64,000 nt of DNA. Origin: Oscillospiraceae bacterium. GTDB lineage: Bacteria; Bacillota; Clostridia; Oscillospirales; Oscillospiraceae. A program made the position numbers and the translations under genes. Shown piece after piece: positions 52,302-61,386 of this stretch (position 1 is the first letter of the stretch; every line of letters begins with the position of its first letter). The DNA lies in the NCBI GenBank assembly GCA_015067785.1, contig SVLR01000009.1:1-64000 (forward strand), given 5' to 3'. The notes under the pieces were generated by a model. That model saw only the letters and a list, made by a program, of their open reading frames with translations, did not search any database and was not told the DNA's origin.

Positions 52302-52327
52302 AAATAAAAAACTGGAGGAAATCAATT

Positions 52328-53446
52328 ATGAAGAAAATCATCGCAATGCTTCTTGCACTTGTTATGGTGCTGTCCTTGGCTGCCTGCGGCGGCACGGGCG
52401 ACGGTAACAAGCCCAAGGAAATCAAGATCGGCGTTCTGGTTGCCGACGTCAGTGGTGAAGAGGCTCTGGCTTTCCGTAACTACTACGAAAAATACCTGGC
52501 ACCTCACTACGGTGTGACCCTGACCTACACCGAGCAGCTGGAGGACGCTGCTGCAGAGAAGGCAGCCATTGAGACCTTTGCTGCACAGGGCTACAACGCA
52601 ATCATTTCTCTGTCTGCCAGCGACCGCGCAAGCCAGCTGGAGACCTGCGCGCAGTACGGCATGTACTACGCCATTGCTTCCGGTATGGATGATGCTCTGT
52701 ACGCAGAGCACAAGTCTAACGAGTACTTCGTCGGTCAGATCGGACCCAGCATGACCACGGAGTACGAGGCCGGTGTTGCTATGGGTAAGTATTTCAAGGA
52801 GCAGGGCGTTAAGAAGATCGGCATCTACGGTGCTTTTGTTCCCAACCCCATGCACGTTTACCGTCTGGCTGGTACGCTGGTCGGTTTGGGCCTCAGCTAC
52901 AACGGTGCTACCGAGATGGAAGCCATCGCAGGTCAGCTGTACGCCGGTTTCGACCTGAATGCTGTTGCCGGTGACATCGCTGTTACCCACTACATCGCCG
53001 GTTACTCTGACACGATGTGGGACGAGCTGGGCGCGGCTATGGGCGCTGGCATCGATGCCTTCATCTCTGTTGGTATGGCTACCACCTTCTTTGCTGATAT
53101 GCTCAACGGCGCAAAGCTGCCTTACTCCGACATCGACTCCTTCACCTCCGGCAACGGCAAGAATGTGAAGGAAGGCTCCCTGAAGTATCTGGCAGGCAAG
53201 TATGCTTCTTCTGTTGGCCCGATTTTCGCGGCTGTGATCAATGCGGTCAATGGCAATGCTATCCGTACGCCTGAGGGCTATGCACTGTCTATCAGCCAGA
53301 GCTATCTGGTTGCTACCGATGCTGCTTCCTTCGACGCATGCTACGGCGCTGATCAGGGTGACAAGCCCATCATCAGCACAGAGACCCTAGACACTGTGAT
53401 CGGTGAGGATGTCACTTACGAGCAATTTGTTGCTATCGTAAAGTAA
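52328..53446 (+). CDS. Sugar-binding lipoprotein of the RbsB class
   Basis: 372 aa from ATG 52328 (GGAGG upstream). Signal MKKIIAMLLALVMVLSLAACG (lipobox SLAAC). EIKIGVLVADVSGEEALAFRNYYEKYLAPHYGV and IISLSASDRASQLETCAQYGMYY resemble type-1 periplasmic-binding folds. Codon bias is strong (highly expressed). Placed between the two permease genes. Confidence 0.88.
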   Translation: MKKIIAMLLALVMVLSLAACGGTGDGNKPKEIKIGVLVADVSGEEALAFRNYYEKYLAPHYGVTLTYTEQLEDAAAEKAAIETFAAQGYNAIISLSASDRASQLETCAQYGMYYAIASGMDDALYAEHKSNEYFVGQIGPSMTTEYEAGVAMGKYFKEQGVKKIGIYGAFVPNPMHVYRLAGTLVGLGLSYNGATEMEAIAGQLYAGFDLNAVAGDIAVTHYIAGYSDTMWDELGAAMGAGIDAFISVGMATTFFADMLNGAKLPYSDIDSFTSGNGKNVKEGSLKYLAGKYASSVGPIFAAVINAVNGNAIRTPEGYALSISQSYLVATDAASFDACYGADQGDKPIISTETLDTVIGEDVTYEQFVAIVK

Positions 53447-53460
53447 TTTATTCCAAAGCT

Positions 53461-53480
53461 CCGGGGGCTTTTGCCCCCGG
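53461..53480 (+). other. GC-rich hairpin after the binding-protein gene
   Basis: CCGGGGGC-TTTT-GCCCCCGG, no T tract, so probably a 3' mRNA stabiliser. Same placement as the hairpin at 13061 behind the peptide-binding protein. Confidence 0.6.
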
Positions 53481-53506
53481 ACAACAGAAATTGTGGAGGC
53501 AAGATT

Positions 53507-54514
53507 ATGGAAGGTCAAATGAAAAACAATTTGGGAAAAAGGATCGTCGGTACCCTTGCCATCCCTGTGATCGTGGCGGTGGTTCTGCTTTCTCTGTGCG
53601 CCTTGGGTGGCAGAAGCATGATCAATACCGCTTTGGGCTTTAATAACTTTGTATCTTATACCGCCATCGTAATGATCACCACCATCGCTCTGTCGATCAA
53701 CCTGAATAGTGGCAGATTTGATTTCTCCCTTGGCGCAATTATGACCCTGTCCTCTGTCATTGGCGCAAAGGTTTCCTATGCTGCGCTGGCAGGTGGTGAG
53801 GGGAGCGCGGTGCTTATGTTCGCCGTTACCGTTCTCAGCGGCATCGTGCTGGGACTTATTTCCGGCGTGATCTATGTTTTTCTGGGCATCCCGCCTATTA
53901 TCACTTCTTTGGGCGTGACCCTTATTTATGAAGGCATCACCTTTACCATTACCCAAGGCCGCTATTTGATGACAGAGGTACAAAACGATTCGATGCGGGC
54001 CTGTCGCAATACCTGGATCTACTCTGCGCTGCTGATCGTTGCCGTTTTGGCATTTATTATCTATGTATTCGACCGTACCCGCTTCGGCTGCAACTACCGG
54101 GCGCTGAAGGAAGGACAGAAGGTAGCTGTAGATACCGGCATCCGGGAGGTTCCCAACGCCATTGCCTGCTATACCGTTTGCGGTGGACTGATGGGCGTGG
54201 TAGGCTTTTTGTACGCGGTGCGTACCACCAATATCGATACCAGTGCGCTGAACTTCGGTTCGATCGGTATTATGTTCACGGCTTTCCTGCCGATGTTTAT
54301 CGGCGGATATATCAGCCGCTTCTCCAATGAGAAGCTGGGCTTCTTCCTTGCTGCGCTTTGTATGAGCATGCTCAACTCTACATTTGCGGTATTTAGTAAT
54401 GAGATCAAGGCGTCTACTCAGTCTATCATCAATGCGGTGCTGCTGGTGCTGTTCTTGATCTATTTGAGCAATGAATATCGGATCAAGGCCTTTTTCCGGC
54501 CCATCCGCAAATAA
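53507..54514 (+). CDS. Sugar ABC importer permease 2, RbsC type
   Basis: 335 aa from ATG 53507 (GGAGG upstream). Ten or so spans; NLNSGRFDFSLGAIMTLSSVIGA is the RbsC motif, FGCNYRALKEGQKVAVDTGI the coupling loop. It is not a copy of permease 1; a heterodimeric channel is likely. Confidence 0.9.
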   Translation: MEGQMKNNLGKRIVGTLAIPVIVAVVLLSLCALGGRSMINTALGFNNFVSYTAIVMITTIALSINLNSGRFDFSLGAIMTLSSVIGAKVSYAALAGGEGSAVLMFAVTVLSGIVLGLISGVIYVFLGIPPIITSLGVTLIYEGITFTITQGRYLMTEVQNDSMRACRNTWIYSALLIVAVLAFIIYVFDRTRFGCNYRALKEGQKVAVDTGIREVPNAIACYTVCGGLMGVVGFLYAVRTTNIDTSALNFGSIGIMFTAFLPMFIGGYISRFSNEKLGFFLAALCMSMLNSTFAVFSNEIKASTQSIINAVLLVLFLIYLSNEYRIKAFFRPIRK

Positions 54515-54552
54515 ATTTGAATACAACTCATTTTCTGAGTGATATAGAAATA

Positions 54553-54580
54553 CAGCCTCTTTCCTCGAGGAAAGAGGCTG
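54553..54580 (+). other. 28-bp perfect palindrome between permease 2 and GH3
   Basis: Arms CAGCCTCTTTCCTC / GAGGAAAGAGGCTG with no loop bases; not followed by T's. Likely RNA processing or attenuation inside the operon, or a DNA site. Confidence 0.55.
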
Positions 54581-54603
54581 ATTCCAAAATGGAGGAATGA
54601 TCC

Positions 54604-56352
54604 ATGATCAATTTGAAAGGAAATCCCTTTTACTTAAATGATAAGCAGATCGCTTGGGTGGAAAGCACGCTGTCGGCTATGACCTTGGAAGAAAAAGCCG
54701 GACAGGTATTTTGCCCCATGGGCTTTACCGATGATCCCGGAGTGTTAAAACATATGGTGTGTGATATTGGCGCCGGTGCAATGATGTACCGTATGGGCCC
54801 TGCCGGATATATCCAAAATACCCATCGTACTATCCAAAGCTTGGCGAAAATCCCACTGCTGCTTGCTGCCAATACAGAGGCCGGCGGCAACGGGATCGCT
54901 ATGGAGGGTACTTCCTTTGGCAGCCCAATGGCAGTAGCGGCCACCGATGACCCGGAAAACGGCTACCGTATGGGCTATGTTGCCTGCGCGGAAGGTGCAG
55001 CGCTGGGACTAAACTGGTCCTTTGCACCTATTGTGGATATTGATATGGATTTCCACAACCCCATTACCAATACCCGTACCTTTGGCTCTGATGCGGATAA
55101 GGTGATCGCTTTTGCCTCACGCTATATGGATGGTGCAGAGGAAAACGGTGTGGCGGTTTCCATCAAGCATTTTCCCGGTGACGGTGTGGACGAGCGGGAT
55201 CAGCATATATTGACAAGTGTCAATTCTCTTTCCTGCGATGCTTGGATGAAAAGCTATGGCAAGGTTTATAAGACGCTTATTGAGAAAGGCGCAAAGACCG
55301 TAATGGTTGGTCATATTGCCCAGCCGGATTGGGTGAAGAGGCTAAATCCCAAAGCCGGTCGTAAGGAGCAACTGAAGCCTGCCTCTCTGAGCCGTCCGTT
55401 GGTGACGGGATTGCTGCGTGAAACGTTAGGCTTTAACGGCCTGATTTCAACAGATGCTACACCTATGGTGGGATTTACCAGCGCTATGCCGAGATCCGAG
55501 GCGATTCCTGCGGCAATTGCTGCGGGTGTGGATATGATCCTGTTTAATAAGAGTCTGGATGAGGACTATGGCTTCCTTTTGGAAGGGATCAAGACCGGTA
55601 AGGTTACCGAGGAGCGGCTGGGTGAGGCTGTAACACGGATACTGGCAACCAAGGCAAGCCTCCATTTACCGGAAAAGCATGCGGAAAACATCTTGGTTCC
55701 TGGACCTGAAGCGTTAGCGGTGGTTGGATGCGAAAAGCACAAGGCTTGGGCAAAGGCGGTTGCGGACAGAGCGATCACCTTGGTGCGGGATGAGCAGAAT
55801 TTGCTTCCCATCAGCCCAAAGAAATTCCGCCGTGTTTATTTGAATGTGATCCAAAAGAGCAATGACCCAACCGATGAAACTGTGCAGTATTGGAAAGCTC
55901 TGTTTGAAAAAGAAGACTTTGAAGTTACCGTCCGTGACCGCAGAACCACCATTGTGCCGTCGGACTTTATGGATCCTAATTTGCCGCCGGAAAAGGGGAT
56001 GCTGCTCTACGAAATGTACCGCAGCGTGGCGGAGATGAAGCAAAGCTATGACCTCTATGTCTACATTTGCAATATGCAAAATGCATCCAATAATACCACA
56101 TTGCGCCTGAACTGGAATGTGGCCTTTGGCTTGGGCGATGATGCACCCTGGCTCACCAGCGAGATCCCGGTGATGATGATCTCCACGGCTTATCCGTACC
56201 ACCTGTTTGATGCGCCGATGATCGAGACCTATATCAACGCCTACAGTGGAGAGCCGGATTTCTGCCGGGCGATCATGGACAAAATTATGGGCAGAAGCGA
56301 TTTTAAGGGCATCAGTCCCTGTGACCCCCTTTGTGGAAAGGATTATGTTTAA
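54604..56352 (+). CDS. Glycoside hydrolase family 3, NagZ-like
   Basis: 582 aa, no signal peptide, so cytoplasmic. TIM-barrel domain: SIKHFPGDGVDERDQH carries the Asp-His acid/base dyad typical of NagZ-type GH3, and GLISTDATPM the nucleophile Asp. The C-terminal ~190 residues form a second domain. NagZ-type GH3 members hydrolyse or phosphorolyse beta-N-acetylglucosaminides or related sugars. Located between importer and beta-phosphoglucomutase. Confidence 0.88.
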   Translation: MINLKGNPFYLNDKQIAWVESTLSAMTLEEKAGQVFCPMGFTDDPGVLKHMVCDIGAGAMMYRMGPAGYIQNTHRTIQSLAKIPLLLAANTEAGGNGIAMEGTSFGSPMAVAATDDPENGYRMGYVACAEGAALGLNWSFAPIVDIDMDFHNPITNTRTFGSDADKVIAFASRYMDGAEENGVAVSIKHFPGDGVDERDQHILTSVNSLSCDAWMKSYGKVYKTLIEKGAKTVMVGHIAQPDWVKRLNPKAGRKEQLKPASLSRPLVTGLLRETLGFNGLISTDATPMVGFTSAMPRSEAIPAAIAAGVDMILFNKSLDEDYGFLLEGIKTGKVTEERLGEAVTRILATKASLHLPEKHAENILVPGPEALAVVGCEKHKAWAKAVADRAITLVRDEQNLLPISPKKFRRVYLNVIQKSNDPTDETVQYWKALFEKEDFEVTVRDRRTTIVPSDFMDPNLPPEKGMLLYEMYRSVAEMKQSYDLYVYICNMQNASNNTTLRLNWNVAFGLGDDAPWLTSEIPVMMISTAYPYHLFDAPMIETYINAYSGEPDFCRAIMDKIMGRSDFKGISPCDPLCGKDYV

Positions 56353-56353
56353 T

Positions 56354-56986
56354 ATGAAAGCAATTATTCTCGATTTGGACGGCGTGATCTGTCACACCGA
56401 CGAATACCATTATTTGGCATGGAAGGCTATGGCAGACGGTTTAGGCGTCTATTTTGACCGGGAGATCAACAACCGTCTTCGCGGTGTTTCCCGGATGGCA
56501 AGCCTGGAGATCGTACTGGAAAATTACACGGGTCAGCTTTCTCAGGCGGAGAAGGAGGCCTTGGCGGAACAGAAAAACGAGCTGTACAAGGAATCCCTGA
56601 AGCAGATGAGCCCTGCTGATCTGAGTGAGGAGGTTAAATCCACTTTGGATACTCTTCGTAGCCGCGGCTATAAGCTGGCCATCGGATCTTCTTCCAAAAA
56701 TGCGCCCTTTATTTTGCAGCAGATCGGTTTGGGCGGCTATTTTGATGCGATCTCCGACGGGAATAACATCACTCGCTCCAAGCCTGACCCTGAGGTTTTT
56801 GTCAAGGCGGCGGAAATGCTGTGTGTGCCCTGTGCAGAATGTTTGGTGGTGGAAGATGCGGTTGCCGGTGCCCAAGCGGGTCACGCCGGCGGTATGCGGG
56901 TCGCTTGTGTAGGCGATGCCGCCGCAGAAAAAGCAGGCGATTATAATTTAACCTCTTTCCGGGAGCTTTTGGAGGTGGTGCTGTAA
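56354..56986 (+). CDS. pgmB: Beta-phosphoglucomutase-like HAD phosphatase
   Basis: 210 aa from ATG 56354; an in-frame ATG at 56345 is possible. KAIILDLDGVICHTDEYHYLAWKAMADGLG (nucleophile Asp and the general-acid Asp-x-Asp pair), RLRGVSRMASLEIVLE, KLAIGSSSKNAPFIL, SDGNNITRSKPDPEVFVKAAEML and VVEDAVAGAQAG are beta-PGM motifs. Interconverts sugar 1- and 6-phosphates. Overlaps the GH78-like gene by one base. Confidence 0.9.
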   Translation: MKAIILDLDGVICHTDEYHYLAWKAMADGLGVYFDREINNRLRGVSRMASLEIVLENYTGQLSQAEKEALAEQKNELYKESLKQMSPADLSEEVKSTLDTLRSRGYKLAIGSSSKNAPFILQQIGLGGYFDAISDGNNITRSKPDPEVFVKAAEMLCVPCAECLVVEDAVAGAQAGHAGGMRVACVGDAAAEKAGDYNLTSFRELLEVVL

Positions 56987-58452
56987 TGGTGCAGAACGAA
57001 CACTTTTTGAATGTTGCTGATAGTCTCAAGCCTTCATTGATCGAAAAAAGTGTAGTGCCCTTGGATATGGAATCGCACAGACAGCGGATGCTTTCCAAGG
57101 GAGATACTCTCCGCTTGGATTTCGGAAATCATTTTGTTGGCAAAGTAACACTAAAATTCGGTTTTACCGGAAGTCACCCCGATGCGCCGGCTTGGATCAG
57201 GCTTAAATTCGCGGAGCGGGAATGTGAGCTTTTGGAAAATGCTGAAACCTACCGCGGCTGGATCAGTATGGGCTGGATCCAACAGGAGCAGCTACATATC
57301 GATGTACTGCCCTCTGAGATCACCCTTCCGCGCCGTTACGCATTCCGGTATCTGCAGCTCGAGGTGCTGGATGTCAGCTCCAAATATCAGCTGAAATTGG
57401 AAGAGGCTGCTTGCGTTGCAACTACCTCTGCTGATGATCTGCAGCTGCGCCCTTATTTGGGAACGCCCCGGCAGATGCAGCTGGATAAAATTGCTTGCCA
57501 CACTTTGCGAGAGTGTATGCAGAATGTGTTTGAGGACGGTCCTAAGCGGGATCGCCGCCTGTGGATGGGGGATCTGCGGATGCAGGCGCTGGCCAATTAT
57601 GAGACCTTCCGCAATTACGATCTGGTGAAGCGGTGTCTCTATCTGTTTGCCGGAACGATGCTGGACGGCGGTCGGATCGGTGCTTGCTTGTTTACCGAAC
57701 CGGAGATCGAAGTGGACGATACGGTGATGTTCGACTACTCGCTTTTTTACATTCCCACACTGCTGGATTATTACAAGGCCACCGGGGATATGGAAACCTT
57801 AAAGGAACTGGCGCCTACGGCACTGCATCAGATAGAGGTGGTGCAGCCTTACTTCGGAGAAGACCACTTGGTAAAGGACTCCGATGTGCTGGGCTGGTGC
57901 TTTGTTGACTGGAATTTGGGTCTCAACAAGCAAGCTTCTGCTCAGGGCATTTATCTATACTGCCTGAAGGCAGCTATTGAGATGACCCAAATTCTGGGGA
58001 TAAATACGCAGACACTGAAAGAGGATTTTGCGGCAAAGAAAGCGGCGGCAGAGCTTCTTTGGAACGGTAGCTTCTATGTCAGCGGTGATAATCAGCAGAT
58101 TTCTTGGGCCAGTCAAGTGTGGATGGTTTTGGGTGGTGCAATGCACGGAAATGCTGAGCTGTTGGAGCGTTTGGAGCGTACATCTGCAGAAGCAATGGTT
58201 ACCCCTTATATGTACCATAATTACATCGATGCTTTGTTGACTGTCGGTGAAAAGGAAAAGGCGCTGCAGGTGCTGGACCGTTATTGGGGCGGTATGCTGG
58301 ATGCTGGGGCGGATACCTTTTGGGAGCTGTATAATCCCCAAAATCCCAATGAATCTCCCTATGGCGGCGCCATCGTCAACAGCTATTGCCACGCATGGAG
58401 CTGTGCACCGGCTTATTTTTTGAGAAGGTTCTTTACATCTGAAGCACTGTGA
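56986..58452 (+). CDS. GH78-like (alpha-L-rhamnosidase-type) glycosidase
   Basis: 488 aa, no signal peptide. N-terminal beta-sandwich domain (~1-150), then a six-hairpin barrel: FEDGPKRDRRLWMGDLRMQALANYETF is the position of the GH78 catalytic motif (RDE..GWTGD) but with Arg for the usual Glu, as in a divergent subfamily. AGADTFWELYNP..YGGAIVNSYCHAWSCAPAYFL is the C-terminal GH78 hallmark. Substrate uncertain; a role in the intracellular breakdown of the imported glycoside is inferred. TAATG junction with pgmB. Confidence 0.82.
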   Translation: MVQNEHFLNVADSLKPSLIEKSVVPLDMESHRQRMLSKGDTLRLDFGNHFVGKVTLKFGFTGSHPDAPAWIRLKFAERECELLENAETYRGWISMGWIQQEQLHIDVLPSEITLPRRYAFRYLQLEVLDVSSKYQLKLEEAACVATTSADDLQLRPYLGTPRQMQLDKIACHTLRECMQNVFEDGPKRDRRLWMGDLRMQALANYETFRNYDLVKRCLYLFAGTMLDGGRIGACLFTEPEIEVDDTVMFDYSLFYIPTLLDYYKATGDMETLKELAPTALHQIEVVQPYFGEDHLVKDSDVLGWCFVDWNLGLNKQASAQGIYLYCLKAAIEMTQILGINTQTLKEDFAAKKAAAELLWNGSFYVSGDNQQISWASQVWMVLGGAMHGNAELLERLERTSAEAMVTPYMYHNYIDALLTVGEKEKALQVLDRYWGGMLDAGADTFWELYNPQNPNESPYGGAIVNSYCHAWSCAPAYFLRRFFTSEAL

Positions 58453-58479
58453 CCATCTGCAAAGCCTTCCTATATCAAT

Positions 58480-58521
58480 AAATCCGATCCTTTCGCCAAA
58501 TGGCGGAAAGATCGGATTTTG
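58480..58521 (+). terminator. Terminator of the sugar operon
   Basis: Stem AAATCCGATCCTTTCGCC / GGCGGAAAGATCGGATTTT, loop AAAT, with one GU or mismatch. Confidence 0.88.
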
Positions 58522-58533
58522 TTGCTTATAGAA

Positions 58534-58910
58534 AACCACCAGCACGGCTGGTGGTTCCAAAAAGCTTTAGCTATGCCCAGTCCCGCCGCAGCGGCAAGCC
58601 TCCCCTGTGTAAGGGGAGGTGCCCAGTGCGCACACTGGGCGGAGGGGTTGTTCTCATAGTGTCAATCCCTCAATCAGCCTGTTCGGCTGACAGCCCTGCC
58701 GGGCCCGCGCCCCTTTTGTCCGCGTTGCGGACATTTTCCCCGCTAACGGGGAAATCTACCCTTTACACAAGGGAGCCTTCGGTGCGCTAATTACCGCATT
58801 TGCGGTGGTGGGGCAAAACACGAAAGCGAAAGAGAATTCGATGAGCCTATAGGCTCGGCAGGTTGTAGGCCCTAAGGTGGCCTGTGCATACCACCGGCAC
58901 GGCCGGTGGT
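58534..58910. repeat. ~377-bp repeat element bounded by matching palindromes
   Basis: Left end AACCACCAGCACGGCTGGTGG, right end ACCACCGGCACGGCCGGTGG: near-identical hairpins. Inside are GCCTCCCCTGTGTAAGGGGAGG, CCCAGTGCGCACACTGGG and CCCTTTACACAAGGGAG palindromes of a type I know as frequent in Clostridia genomes. No ORF of interest. Confidence 0.6.
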
Positions 58911-58964
58911 TATGATTCTTTGTGAAATTTACGGTTATAAACAAAGAAAAGCTTTTCTTATCGT

Positions 58965-59196
58965 GTGGTGCTTCCTATTTTGAATGGACACGCAGACAGC
59001 GATGCGTCCTTTACTTCCATTGCGGAAAACGCAGCGCGGTTGATCGCTTACATAGACGAGCGTTTCGGCGGTCAAGTGCTGGCTATTGGCAGAAAGCTAC
59101 GCCGGTGGTGGCAGCATGACGGAAAACATGGACAAAGTCGGCGGTGAGGGCACAGGTACCTTTGCCAAGCAGGTCATTGACCTCTACACCCCAAAA
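58965..59196 (+). pseudogene. Gene debris: two fused out-of-frame fragments
   Basis: First ~42 codons (VLPILNGHADSDASFTSIAENAARLIAYIDERFGG) look like the middle of an alpha/beta hydrolase; after LAIG the frame shifts into ESYAGGGSMTENMDKVGGEGTGTFAKQVIDLY, the C-terminus of some unrelated protein. Neither fragment has a start. A terminator follows. Confidence 0.4.
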
Positions 59197-59201
59197 AAAT
59201 T

Positions 59202-59236
59202 GCCGCTGAGGAACGAAATTCCTCGGCGGCGTTTTA
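59202..59236 (+). terminator. Terminator after the gene debris
   Basis: GCCGCTGAGGAA / TTCCTCGGCGGC stem, CGAAA loop, GTTTTA tail. Confidence 0.75.
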
Positions 59237-59339
59237 TGTTTATCTTACGGCCGGAAAATGACTATAGATATAGAATTCCTCTTGGCGCGGCATACACAAC
59301 TTATATCGACAAAAATATAATGATGGTAGGAGGTGCAAC

Positions 59340-60143
59340 ATGGATGCTATTGTATTAATGGCGCTGATCGCAACACTTGGCACGTGGCTTGTAACTGCAT
59401 TAGGTGCAGCAACGGTCGTCTTTTTTAAGTCCCCCAATCCAAAGGCGTTGAACCTTATGCTTGGATTTGCTTCTGGTGTCATGATTGCGGCGAGCTTTTG
59501 GTCGTTGCTGCAACCTGCCATAGAGCGTGCAGAAGCTACGTCAACTCTGCCTGCCTACTTTGTGGCAACAGGCGGTTTTCTATTCGGTGCATTGTTTATG
59601 TGGGGAAGCGATAAAATTATAACGAACGCCCAGCGGAAGATTACAAATACACAAGAAAGCCCAAACACACGCTTTGGCAGAATTATGATGCTGATCTTAT
59701 CTATCACGCTTCATAACATACCAGAAGGCTTGGCGGTCGGAGTTGCGTTTGGTGTACTGAAAAACGGCGGTTATAGTACGGAAGGGCTTATGGGCGCCAT
59801 TACCATTGCAATTGGGATCGGTTTGCAGAATTTTCCCGAAGGGGCCGCGGTTTCTATTCCGCTGAGGAGAGAAGGATTCTCCAGAAAAAAGAGCTTTTTA
59901 TATGGTCAGGCTTCGGGTATGGTAGAACCAATTGCAGGTGTGGTCGGCGCATTGTTAGTTGTTTACGTGGAAACAATTCTGCCGTATGCGCTTGCTTTCG
60001 CCGCCGGAGCAATGATTTTGGTTGCTGTGCACGAGTTGATTCCTGAGTGTCAAAAAAACCAAGAAGCACAGCCTTATTTTGCAACTATGGGAATCGTTCT
60101 CGGATTTGCCGTTATGATGCTGTTAGATGTTATGCTGGGGTGA
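59340..60143 (+). CDS. ZIP-family metal transporter
   Basis: 267 aa, eight spans. Metal-site motifs: LSITLHNIPEGLAVGVAFG (TM4 HNxPEG) and GIGLQNFPEGAAVSIPL (TM5 QNxPEG). Start at the ATG with AGGAGGT. Zinc/iron-type importer of the ZupT/GufA class. Single gene with its own terminator. Confidence 0.94.
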   Translation: MDAIVLMALIATLGTWLVTALGAATVVFFKSPNPKALNLMLGFASGVMIAASFWSLLQPAIERAEATSTLPAYFVATGGFLFGALFMWGSDKIITNAQRKITNTQESPNTRFGRIMMLILSITLHNIPEGLAVGVAFGVLKNGGYSTEGLMGAITIAIGIGLQNFPEGAAVSIPLRREGFSRKKSFLYGQASGMVEPIAGVVGALLVVYVETILPYALAFAAGAMILVAVHELIPECQKNQEAQPYFATMGIVLGFAVMMLLDVMLG

Positions 60144-60150
60144 ACAAAAT

Positions 60151-60195
60151 GAGCTTTGATTTTTTTGGTAGAAATAAATCAAAGCTCACTTTTAT
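60151..60195 (+). terminator. Terminator of the ZIP gene
   Basis: Stem GAGCTTTGATTT / AAATCAAAGCTC, then ACTTTTAT. Confidence 0.85.
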
Positions 60196-60292
60196 ATTTT
60201 ATGGACAAGCTGACGATTAGGTTTTTGTTCTATAATACTGTTAAACAAACTACGGAAACCGGTTCTGACACTATATCCAAGGAAGAAAGTCA

Positions 60293-60337
60293 TTGACAAT
60301 AATGGAGAAATTTGTTAATCTGTTATCGATAACAGAT
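60293..60337 (+). promoter_or_regulatory. Promoter with 20-bp perfect palindromic operator
   Basis: TTGACA (60293-60298), 17 bases, TAATCT (60316-60321). The palindrome ATCTGTTATCGATAACAGAT (60318-60337) overlaps the -10. Its TGTTATCGATAACA core is typical of LacI-family sites. Confidence 0.78.
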
Positions 60338-60374
60338 GACAGTTTGCACAATGAAGAAAAGTGAGGGAATCAAT

Positions 60375-61379
60375 ATGCGTAAAGGAATTTGTTGTGCGGG
60401 AAATATGATCGTAGATATTACCTATCCTATATCGACATGGCCCCGTCAGGGGGAACTGACGCATATAACCGAAGGTATCCAAAACTCCACCGGCGGCAGC
60501 GTCTGCAACACCATTTCGGATTTGGCAAAGCTGGATCCCGCGCTTCACCTCGTAGCCTCCGGCTATGCGGGTCATGATGCAGAAGGCGATTTCATTTTGC
60601 AGGAAATGGGAAAGTACCCCAATATCGATCTGTCCCAGGTGCGCCGGGATGGCAGAACCTCTTTTACTGCGGTTATGAGCAATAATGAGACCAAGGAGCG
60701 CACCTTCTTCCAGCATGCCGGCGCAAATGCGTACTACGGCGAAAAAGATATTGATTTGGAAAATTTGGATGTGGATATTTTTCACATTGGTTATATCCTG
60801 CTTCTGCCGGCATTGGATGCAGAGGACAGCGAGTATGGCACCAAAATGGCACGTCTTTTACATAAAGTTCAGCAAAAGGGCATAAAAACGTCCATCGATG
60901 TGGTTTCGGAAGCCGGTGATCGTTTTCAAAAGCTGGTGACACCTGCCCTCAAATATGCCAATTATTGCATTATCAACGAAATCGAAGCCCAGCAGAGTAC
61001 GGGAATTATACTCCGGGACGAACAGGGAAGTCTCCTCAAGGAAAACCTGCCTGTTGCGCTTAATAAATTGAGAGAATATGGCGTATCCACTTGGGCAGTG
61101 ATCCATTGCCCCGAGCTTGGCTGCGGTATCGACGAAAATGGTAAGTACTGGGAAGTTCCCAGCCTGAAGCTACCTGCCGGCTACATTAGGGGCACGGTGG
61201 GCGCAGGCGATGCCTTCTGTGCAGGTGTTCTCTACGGCGCAGAGACCGGTATGAATCTGGGGGATGCCTTGAAGCTGGGTGCTTGCACAGCAGCGGCATC
61301 CTTAAGCGAGGTCAGTGCATCTGACGGCGTAAAGGCCGCAGAGGAAGTGCTGAAATTATATGAAATGTACGGAGGCTAA
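60375..61379 (+). CDS. PfkB-family carbohydrate kinase
   Basis: 334 aa from ATG 60375 (GAGGGA upstream). GNMIVDITYPISTWP start, TGGSVCNTISDLAKL (PfkB signature 1) and GTVGAGDAFCAGVLYG (signature 2, catalytic Asp). Phosphorylates a sugar or polyol with ATP. First gene of the last operon. Confidence 0.9.
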   Translation: MRKGICCAGNMIVDITYPISTWPRQGELTHITEGIQNSTGGSVCNTISDLAKLDPALHLVASGYAGHDAEGDFILQEMGKYPNIDLSQVRRDGRTSFTAVMSNNETKERTFFQHAGANAYYGEKDIDLENLDVDIFHIGYILLLPALDAEDSEYGTKMARLLHKVQQKGIKTSIDVVSEAGDRFQKLVTPALKYANYCIINEIEAQQSTGIILRDEQGSLLKENLPVALNKLREYGVSTWAVIHCPELGCGIDENGKYWEVPSLKLPAGYIRGTVGAGDAFCAGVLYGAETGMNLGDALKLGACTAAASLSEVSASDGVKAAEEVLKLYEMYGG

Positions 61380-61386
61380 GGGAGAT

